DNA of 34,747 nucleotides from Legionellales bacterium (GTDB lineage Bacteria; Pseudomonadota; Gammaproteobacteria; Comchoanobacterales; Comchoanobacteraceae): NCBI GenBank assembly GCA_002691585.1, contig NZIM01000028.1, positions 1 to 34,747 of the forward strand, read 5' to 3'. Shown piece by piece: positions 1 to 12,000 of this stretch (position 1 is its first letter; each line of letters starts with the position of its first letter). The notes under the pieces were generated by a model. It saw only the letters and a program-made list of their open reading frames with translations, ran no database searches and was not told where the DNA came from. The position numbers and the translations under genes were made by a program.

Positions 1-2
1 CT

Positions 3-3000
3 ATAACTGCTCAAACATTGCCATATTTTTGGGATGGCGTAACTAGAAGAGTAGCTATAAGTTATGATGGAGATGTTACGTTAACATTAATTGTTGATAA
101 TGAATATGAGTCTTTTACTTTAAATGCACCGTTAAATACAGGACCATTAGTCGATGGTAGCACAACGTATACAGCTGCAATAGGAGGACATCCGAGTCTT
201 ATTGTTTGGATAGGAACACTTGGACCTGTAAATTGGTATAATAATTATATAACATCATTTGATCAAATTCCAATTAGTACAACATATAAAACTAATCAAA
301 TAAAGTTATCATCAGGATATAAATATAATTTAGATACATCAAAAAATTCACTTGATTTATTAATAACTAGTGAATTAGTATCTTATAGATTGAAAAAAAT
401 AAGAATTGATATGTCAGACAATACACCTATAACTATAAAAGAAATGCAATTATGGTCAAATGGTATTAATATTTTAGAAAATAGAACTAAAAAATATCCA
501 TCAACAGATCCATATTCAACCTCCTTAACACAATCTCCCTTTTCACCAACATATAATTGGGATTTTAGAGTATCATCATCATCAGTAGTATACGATTCTG
601 TAAATAATGTAGCTGCTACATTATATGGTAATGCATCAACAAGTGTAAATAATGGAGTATATTTAAATGGTGTGGGATCAACTTATGTTAAATTAGATCC
701 TGTTACAATAGGAGGAGGCGATATTTCTATTGAAACCTATTTCAAACTTAATAATGCAGATAGATTTACTGGTTATAGATGGAATGTTTTTGAATTTACA
801 AGAAACCAAAATACAAGTTTCCATAGTTATGATGATGTATTAAGTATGGATTTTAATCATGAACATCAACCTAGTGGCAATTTTAGATTCTTCCATACTG
901 AGAATACAACAACTGGATCAAGGAATAATATTGTATTTGGTTATACATTTGATGCTAATTCGTATTTGAATAATTGGTTACATGTAGTATACTCCTTAAA
1001 TCATTCAACACAAGAACTAAAAATATATGCTAATGGATCATTATTGACAACAAGAACATTTGATAATACATTTAATATAGAAAAAACTACAACATTGAAT
1101 TATATTGGAACTAGAAATTACCAAACTAATAATAATGATTATGGAAAAGTAAGATCAAAATATTTAAGAGTATATAATGGAAAAGCATTAAATCAAAGTG
1201 AAATTACAGAATTATACAACAATAGAGATACGATATATAATCAAATTGTAAATTCAATGACAATCACAAGTAATCCATCAATTGGTGAACAATCAAGTAT
1301 ATCTGCAACCATCGATGTATCTAATCAAACTTATGGAAATGGAACATATACTTTTAGTTCACCAAATGCAATTATCAGAGATTTTCATCCATATGAAAAT
1401 TTTGGAAATATAAGATATTTGTTTGATACTTCACAAAATCATTACAGTGGTGGATGGGCTGCCTATACTTCATCGACATCAAGTTTATTTAATGAAGATT
1501 ATACCTCATCTGTAACAACTGGTTCCATTATTGATAATAGCTCAGCATCATTTACTTTTAAAACTCCACAATCTATTCTTCCAAAAGCATTTTACCATAA
1601 TTACGATGGATCAAACAATAACCAAACTTTTAAACAATTAAAAATATACGGTATAAATTTAAATGCTATAACATCACCAACACATAGCTTTAACTTTAAA
1701 ACTTCATCAACTACAACTATTAATGATGATTTTGGAGGATTAACAGCAACATTTATGAATGGTATTACTTCTAATGTTAGTGATGGATTAGTTTCTGATG
1801 GATTAGATGATTACGCAGATTTAGGTAGTATTACATACGGTACTTCTTTTACTATTGAATTATATGCTAAACCTGGTACAAATATGGCATGGGATGATCA
1901 ATTCTTTCATGCTGCTAACGATATTAACGCTGTAACAGATGCTTTTTGGTTAAGTCGTTATAGTACTACTCAAGTTAATTTTTTCCTAGTAACAAATGAA
2001 GGAACTACTAAACATTTTACTTCACCTAATACTTCTGATTATAATCATTCTAACGGTCAATGGGTTCACTATGTTGTTACAGTATCATCAAATGAGTCTA
2101 CAGGGGGTACTGTGGTAATTTATGTTAACAATAAATCATATACAGATACTTTTACAGGAACATTAGAAACAGGAACAAGATCAATAAATGCAGTAGGTTC
2201 ACCTGATACTCGTAATAGTTATCATCGTAATGGTGATATAAATGTTAAACATTTACGTATATGGAGTAATAGGGTATTAACAAGTTCAGATGTAAATAGC
2301 TTGTATAATAATATAGAATCAAATCCTTTCTTTGGTGAAGCTATAACTCAAATTGGTCCAATAGTTTACAATGATAATAGTAATTCATATCAACACATTA
2401 CTTACTTAGATACATCAAATCAATCATACAATGAATATAAATTTATTTATTCTGGAACTTTCCAAGAAGATAAACCTTTGAACATTACTGATAGAAATAA
2501 TGGAGCAAGCATTTATGATACATCAGATATTTACTATGGACCTAATCCATTTTTAACTACATTAGGAACAAATGATTCAAGTGGTAAGTTCTTTGCAAAT
2601 TCATTAATATTACATGATTCTAGTAGTAGTACTTTACAAATTCCATTAAAAGATAATAAATTTAACACAACATTATGGAATGGTAAAAATGAAATGAAAT
2701 ATATAATAATTGATTTAGGAGAAAAGAAAGAATTTAATACAATTTATGTTTACGATAATCCAGATTTATCAGGATTAACTGATGTCTCTTTATCAGTAAT
2801 TAATAATGAACCTTATTATGATCTAAGTGCAACCAATCTTCAATATAATGATTCTAGTTGGAATGTTATATCAGAAATGAATGTTAACACTTACGATAAT
2901 AGTTATAATGCATTATCAAAATTTGAAAGTCAATATGCAAGGTACATAAGAATATCTGCATTTAATGATGGTACAAATGGACAAAAAGGTGTAATGTTAA

Positions 3001-6000
3001 AAAAAATTAGAATAACTCAAGATAACTCTGCAAATTATGTTGATCCAAGTATGATTGCTTTTGATTTATCTAACAATCTTGATTTTATAAATTATCAAAC
3101 ATCCGATTTAAGTTACAATGATTTATATGCAAATGGATTTGATCTAAGCTTAAAACAACCAGGAGGTGTTTTTGATTCAAGTGGACTTAAATTGACTAAT
3201 GAAAGAGTAGAATTGAATAGCTATACCAATACTCCTGTTGGAATTTGGTCATCAACTACTTATAGTCAATTAGGTCAGACACTAACAGCTAATGCAAACA
3301 ATGATCGACTCTTTTCAGAAATGGGGATGAGTTCTGATGGATTAAAAATTATTGGTGCAAATCAGTTAGACCCAACTACTGATAGTAGAGGTACTATCCA
3401 AGCTTATTCATTCAACGGTACTGCATGGGTAACTTATGGTTCATTAATAGAAGCACAAGCAAGTGAAGTTGGAGCAAGTGCGTATTCTAGTATCGCAGAT
3501 ATGACTGACGATGGAACACGTATTTTTGTAGGATGGAAACCTTATCCTTCACCAAATACAAGCGGATTTGCACAAGTATATGATTATGTAAATGGAGATT
3601 GGTCACAAGTAGGTGATAATATACTTGGTGATAATACAGATGATCAGACGACAAGAGCTGGTGTAATAAGCGGTGATGGTACCACTATTGCTCATTCGGG
3701 AGGTCTTACTGATACTGCAAGTACTCGTTACTGTAAAGTAAGAAGATACGTCTCATCTACAAATACTTGGGATCAAATCGGTTCAAATATTCCAGTAGGA
3801 TTGACTAATAAAAATACTGATAGTACAGATTTTTTAGCAATAAGTCAAAATGGTAATATTGTAGCAATTGGAAGTAACAAAGACGGAACTTCCAGTCAAG
3901 GATCGGTCCGTATATATGAATATAATAGTGGTACAAGTAGTTGGTCACAATTAGGAAGCACTATATTAGGTGAAAGTGCAGGCGATGAATTTGGTATATC
4001 TTTAGATATGAATGATGATGGAACAGTAATAATAGTGGGTGCTTGGAGAGCTGATTCAAATGATGGAAATGCTCGTGTATTTAAATATACTGATGGTTCG
4101 TGGACACAAGTTGGAAGCAATATAATTCCAAATACAAATGATAATGATCCAGTTTATTTTGGAAAAGTAGTTAGGGTAAGTGGAAATGGAAAATTTTTTG
4201 CTGTTAGTGGATACCAAAGTAGGAATCCTGATGGTGATCATGCAGCAGGAGAAACACGCGTGTATATACGTGAAGGAAATTCATTTACTCAAATAATAGA
4301 TACGATTTATGGTGATTTTCAAGATTATTTTGGTTCACAAATATTTTTAAATACAGATGGTACTATACTTGCAGTAGGTTCAGGAGGATTCAATACTCCT
4401 GATTTACATCCAATGAAATTATATCAAATGACACATAATTATAATAATAGTTATTCAAATACAAATGTATTATCTGATGCTAATAATATAATAACTCAAT
4501 CTTCAACATTCGGTTCAGATGTTTCTTCACAAGTTAATGATCTTAGTTTTAACACTATGGCTAGAACTCAAAAAGGCGTTGGTGAATTTATAGATATTTT
4601 ATTAAATACTCAATATGATGTTTCCAACATACAAGGAATAATAGCATACACATCAATTCATAATGATACAAATCCAACAATATCCAAAATAAGATATCAA
4701 ACAACTAGTAATGTAAAATTGAAAGTAGGAGAATTCCAAGTTTGGGTTGATAATTCTAATATTGCATCAAAAACAGATAATTCAGCATCTTCAATAGATG
4801 GAATATATGATTTGTCTAATTTAAATGATTCAAATCTGTATACTTATGTTAGTACAAATCAAGGAATTGGTGAATACGTTGATATAAGTCTAAATAAATA
4901 TTTTAACTTTAATGATTTACAAGGTATTGTAACTTATATAGATGAAACTGCAAATGACTTATCTATGCAGGATTCTACAAAGATAATCTTATTTGATGAA
5001 ACAAGTATTCCTGTTATCGAATATAGTAATCAATATCAGGGTAGTGAATTAGAATATCCTCCTAATGAAATTCAAAATGCATTAGATAATTATACTCTTG
5101 ATATTGGTTCAAATTCTGCTCCAAATGGAAGTAATTTTACAGTAAATGTTAATGGTTCTAGTTATGGTAATGGTGATTATACAATACAAACAACAAGTAA
5201 TGGAAATAATAATGCACATAATCCAAAAAACCTTTTTGATAAAAGGGAAGACAATTATTATTATATGTTTTTATTTAATTGGGGTACTTCTCAAACCAAT
5301 GAAAGTCCTAGATATAATTCAGATGGTACACCTAATTCTAGTGCTTCTGAATTAGTTACTGGTGTTAAGGGTGAGTATGTATCAATTACATTACCTGAAA
5401 CAATTACTTTGACAAAATATTATATAAAAGATAGAAACAACCATAATGATAATAGTGTTAATATAGGAGATGCAACACCATTAAGTTGGAAATTATATGG
5501 TAGTAATAATGGTTCAACATACACAGAAATTGATTCAAAAACAGATAATACAACGTTAAGAGATAATGGTGTAATTACAATTAATGTTTCTCCAAGCTCA
5601 TCTTATAATCAATATATTTTGGTTGTTACTAAAGTAAACAACAAAACATGGTTTGGTTTGGGTGAATTTAAATTATTTGGAAGTAATAATCCAGATAAAA
5701 TCTATAAATATAAAGGTCCATCTCATGTTTTAAACAGAAGGAAAGTGGACCATTTTAAATTAGAAACTATTAACTATTCAAATATTGATATAAATGAAAT
5801 ACAAATGTGGGTCGATGGATCTAACTTATTACATGATTTAAGTAATTATACAATAACTTATTCTGATCAATCATCAACTGATGTTTCATTTAATAACAAT
5901 GACGTTTCTGATTCATTTAGAATAGAAAAAGGATTAGGAAAATTTATTGATGTATCATTAAATACTCTACAAGATTTATCTAAAATTGAATCAATAGTAT

Positions 6001-9000
6001 ACTATAGTACAATTAAAAACGATTACAATCCAATGATATCAAAAGTTAGATTTGAAACAATAGGAAATGTAAAGTTAGAATTTAATGAAATACAAATTTG
6101 GCAAGATAATAGTAACCTTGGTATTAATAGAACGATAACACAATCAACAAACACATCTCTACCTTCTAACTATACAAGACCTCCTTTATCTGGTAATGAA
6201 GGTATATCAAGTTTTCAAATAAATAATCTTTTTGATAATCCATCATATGATGGGTTAGTATTAGCTCAAGATATAGTCTACAGAGATGGATTTATTTATT
6301 GGTGTGGAGGAAATAATAGTATTGGGGGATTAATTTGGAGAGCACCAGTAAACAATCTTTCTCAAGCAACATCATATTTACAGGATACAGATTGGAATAG
6401 TAGTAGTTCTGTTAATGGAATTGTATCAATGGCTTTTGATTCAAGTGGTATTTTATATTATGCCAGTGGCCAAGCTGAAACAAGAATGAAAAGATATGAT
6501 CCTAATACTAAAATAACGACAACTGTTATTGATGAAGGTCCTAATAATCCAATACATGATCAAGTTCAAAATTTGACATCTATGACTTTTGACTCAAATG
6601 ATTTCTTATATACTACATCCAATTATTTTACTGGAGTTTATAAAATTTCCAAAGATTTTAACACTCAAACTATAATCGTAGGGCAACCAACTACTGATAC
6701 GACAACTTCTGGATCTAGTCCAACCAATTATATGATAAACAATCCAACATGTATTAAATTTGATAAAAATGGAAAATTGTATATTCTACATACATTAGAA
6801 GGAAATAATTCTAAAACACGTATGCTTGTTGTATCTTCAGACTTTACAACAGTTGAAAAAGTAATTTCTCCTTTGGATGCAGCTCCAGCTGAATCAAATG
6901 TGTCTAATATACCAGGAAGTGGTTTTGATTTAGATGATGATAATAATTTATTTTATTACATTAGACATTCTGATGGAGCTTTAATTAAATATGATTTAAC
7001 AACTGATGTTCAAACTCAATTATCACAAGCTAGACCTAGTCAGTCATCAAACCCAACTGAGTGGTTTAACGGAAAAGATGGATCATTAAAACATTCATCA
7101 TTTGGTGTTGATACATTTAAATTAACTAGTGATTTATCAGGAAATTTATATTTTTCACAATTTTCAGGTTCATCATTATCTTCTGTGGGATATCCAAATG
7201 CAAGAAAAATTACTATAACAAGTAAAGCTCAAGACTTGAACTTAGATACATCGGCAAGTACATTACAAGGAGTTAATGAATTTATAGATATTGATCTTTA
7301 TAATATGAGATTTAATGACTTACAATCAATAGTAACACACAGAGATCCGAATGCATCTGATCTATCTAATCAAAAATTATATCGATTAAAAATATATGAT
7401 GATTCAAATGTTCCATTTATAATATTAGATAACTCAGAACTTTCACAAACCAGTTCAATTCATAAATATAAGGGACCTTCTCATGATAATTTAATACAAA
7501 AACTATCTAATATAAGAATTGAATCTACACAAGATGTACAATTAAATATTAGAGAAGTACAACTATGGATTGATGGCGAAAATGTAATTACTAATAGAAA
7601 ATTCCAATCAGCTTTATTTACTCCATTAGTTGCTACTCAATCAGTAACAAACTACCTGAATTATAATGGAAACTTAATGAATTGGCCGCAAAGTATTTTT
7701 GGAGGAGCAATGGGAAGTAATCCTAAAACTGTTTCTGGTTTAACAGGAGATTTAGCTGTTCATAACGGAACCTATACAATAACATATTCATCCGCATTTA
7801 GTTTCCCGCATAACAACAATAAAGAGCATAGAATGTTCAGTGCATCAGAAAATGGCCAATATTCCGAAACTAATAATTATATGCGTGCTAGTGCAGATAT
7901 AGCTCAAAATCTTTATAGTAGCACTTTAGATGGAAACGGATATCCCTATGTAGGAAATAATTCTTTAACTTATTACGATAGCAGCGATAATCTTGTTACT
8001 GTTAATGGTGAATGGATAGCATTTGAATTTCCAGCTTATATTAACTTTACAGTATTCCACAGTTTATCAGATGATTATTCTAGAGCAGCTACATTTATTG
8101 GAGTTGATTCAACAGGAACTAATAGATTAATTGGATCATACAGTAATACATTACAAAATGGAGGATGGACTTCTGAGAATTTAAATAGTATTTATTATGT
8201 AAATAAATTCTACTGGGTAATAACAAAAAAAAGTAAAAATAATACCAGTTACATGCAATTTCATGAAATTTTCTTTGATGGTAATTATCAAAAATCACCT
8301 GCCCAATTTGTATATCCAAATAATTCCACAATCACATCATCAATTTATGATACCTCATTTACAAGCTTAGTTCCTTACGTACCAAAAGCTGGACGTACAG
8401 CTGATGGTTCCAAGAATAATATTAGTACAGAATACCAATTTAATTATAATGGAGTATCCTATAATGTATGGGAAGATTGGTATAAATATTCAGATATAAA
8501 TGATATACCATCTACTGGTATTGCAATAAATTCTAGAGTATTCTCTTCTTTGTCTAGTCCACACATTGGTAACTATGTTTATGATGGTACAGAATTAGTT
8601 GAACAAGTTAATACCCTTGGATTTATAGATATGCATTTTGATTCTAATGGAATTTTGTATGGTGTTGAATATGAATCTGATAAAATTAAGAAAGATATTT
8701 TAGGAACATCATACGATATTGTTAATTATGAAAAAGAACATTGGCAGTGGGATTATATTTCGTCATTTTGTATTGATAACAGTGGGGTTGTTTATTACAC
8801 TGTTGTTTATCATCCAACAAATTTATATATGTTAACACCACCTATCACATCTGGCATAACTCCAGAAGAGTGGAACGCACAATATGGCTCAACAGTATTT
8901 TATACTGATAACTCTGGTTATTTAGACAATAGTGCTTTGTTTGCGGCCGTTACTGCGAATAATGTTAAAATTATTGTACAAAGTTGGAACTCGTCTATAG

Positions 9001-12000
9001 CAATGAACTGGGGTGTTTATGTTGATGGACAATTAGAAAATCCAGATTTTGCAAGTAGAGAAAATTCATCAAATTTAACTGATACTACATTCAATTATGA
9101 AGACTCATCATTAGACTCTGGTAACTCTTGGGTAGCTGGAAGTAACTCCGTAGACCAATGGACAATGATTAAATATTCAACTCCACAAACATTTACAGGC
9201 TTAAAAATAACTCCAAGACAATCAGGTTCAGGTTCTTACGCAAATCAATATATAACTTCATTTAAATTGGAATTTGTTACTACAAGTACTCCATCGTTAT
9301 ATAATGAAACTATAATAAGTACTTCAATGGTAGGAGGAGGGTTGAAATTTGTTAGAAATGACCCATCTGGTATTTATCAAGTTAAACAAAATTATGGTGT
9401 TATCAAATATGATTTTAATTCTGGTCAAACTTATGATGTATCAGGTACTATAGAAAGCAATTCTTCATTAAATCTACATAGAGTAAACGGTTATGATATA
9501 GATAGTAAAGGTAATCAATACATTGCAGTTTTAGGATATGCAAAAATAGATCTTATTTATAAATCAGGTTTAATTTTTGGAAGTAATGTAGATTATAATG
9601 GAAATCCATGGGTTGTAGGTCAAAAATATACAATAACTAAATCAGATAGAGTCAGTGATAATACTAATTATGCAGCTGATATAAATGTAATTATAAATCA
9701 AGACGGACAACATATAAAAAATGGAATGTTCTTATATCCAGGTATGTTAACAATAGATGGTAATGATGACGTATTTTTTTCTGACTATGGTACATTACAT
9801 AGAATCGATGGTAATACAGGAACATGTACAATTATGTACGGAAGTGGAGGACAAACTACTCATCCTGAAGCTGGTAATCAGTTGAAAACAAGTGGTAGTT
9901 GGGGATTTAATACATATGATTTTGATTTATCTGGAGTTTTTTATTTTTCAACTTCAGTTGGATATTGGTCTGGACCTAGAAATAGACTTTTTAAAGCAAT
10001 TAAAAAAAGTTACAGATATATGAACTTGTTTGATAATGCTTCAATTACTTATACAGATAATAGTAGTTCATGGACAGAATATAGAGATTCTATAAATCCT
10101 CCATATTACATAATATGGAAAACTAATGGATTAAAAACTGTCAATAATTTACAATTAACAGGAGTTTTTGATAACTCACAATATATGCCAAAACAATTTG
10201 ATATAATATCTTATAATGGAACTATTGCAGATTTTGAAAATATAAGTAGAGTAGATAATTTACAAGCTATAACATGGAATACAATAACATCGATTAATGA
10301 AACTATAGGATATGATCAACAATTAACCAAAAGTTATGATTTTAGTAATCAGGATGTTAGCTACATAGGTATAAAAGTTAATCAGAATTTTGTCGATAGT
10401 TCTAATTCAAATGTATACATTAATGATGTAAACTGGAGGTTTCAAACTACCTTAATTGAATCAAGTGATTTGTCAGATATAGTTGATAGTGATTTAAATT
10501 CTTATATTTTATTAGACAAAGGAGTAGGAAAATTTATTGATATATCACTAAATACACCTGCAGACTTAAGTTCGGTTGAATCAATTGTTGTATATGCAAA
10601 TATATTTAAAACAAATCCCCGAGTAAGGAGAATTAGATTAGAAACAATGGCTGATATCGCTATGCAATTTAGTGAAATTCAAGTATGGACAAGTAATTCA
10701 GCTAATGATATCTCATTTAATTTAGCTACATCCAGTTTAGAAACTGGATCTGGTTTTACGCATAATAATATGGAAGAATGGATTCTTGGTAATGCATCAT
10801 TATGGTGGGATCCAACAAAAAATATTATTAGTAATTATATCAATAATACTTATTATGTTCAATCATGGACAGATAGAATATCTGGTGTATCTGCTACTGC
10901 TACTGGTGATCCACCTCAAATATCATCATCTAGTAGTCGACTTAATAATACTCAAACATTATACTTTTATTATGATAAATTAACTACTCCAGCAGAACCA
11001 GATAGAGTTTTATCATCAATCTCTTATGTTATGAGTTGGGCGTATACTAGGATTTATAATGATCAGTATCCATTATATGATCACGTGATATCTGGAGAAA
11101 ATCCAATAGGTAGTATTATTTTTGACCATTATAATCGGGTTGGTATAAGAACTTCATCAGGCATAAGTTATCATAATTTCCCATCTATTGATTCTACAAA
11201 TGCAGATACAGCAAATGGTTATATTATGGTTTTTACAGTAGATCCAGTTACAAATAAATCAGTTCTTAGAATAAATGGTATTGAAAGCACAGTACAACAT
11301 ACATATAATATTGATTATGTTATTGGTGGAGAATATATAATTGGCGCTGGTAATACAAGATGGTTTTATTATTCAGATTTTATTGTATTTAAAAATAAAG
11401 TTTTAACACAAGAAGAGTCAATTAATATCGAAAGTGCACTAGCTAGTAAATATGGTATTTTTTCAAGTTTCCAAAGCGATCATTTAGTTAATTCATCATA
11501 TCCAATGACATTCAGTACTCTACCATTTGGTACAAATGGAACTATTTACATAAATGATGTATCATCTTCATCAGGAACAATTATGAATGCATTTGATGGT
11601 AGTAAAAATACGTATTTTAAATCAAATCAAGGAACTGGTGAATATGTAGATATACAAGTTAATGGTTTATTTTTCAATGATCTTCAATCAGTAATAACAT
11701 ATAGTTATGATGATAATAATTACAATTTATCTTATTTAGAGGCAGTTAAAATAATATTATATGATAATTCAAATTTACCATTTATTGAATTTAAGCGTGA
11801 TTACAATCCACCAAGTTGGTTAATAAATACACCAACACCAAGTAATATATTCGATTTTAGAATTGAATCATCATTATACATTAAAGATATTATAAATGCA
11901 AATTCAAATGCAACTATTGGAGGTCAATCTAGTTCAACAGTTACAGATGGTTTAACTTTAGATGGTGTTGATGATAATGTTTTATTGCCATCATTTTCAT

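Noticed and set aside
18-20. TTG at 18 as the true start of ORF1
   Set aside because: The frame is open to the left edge; more likely an internal codon of a truncated gene.
570-600. TCATCATCATC microsatellite-like run
   Set aside because: Short run encoding serines in a coding loop; nothing beyond composition.
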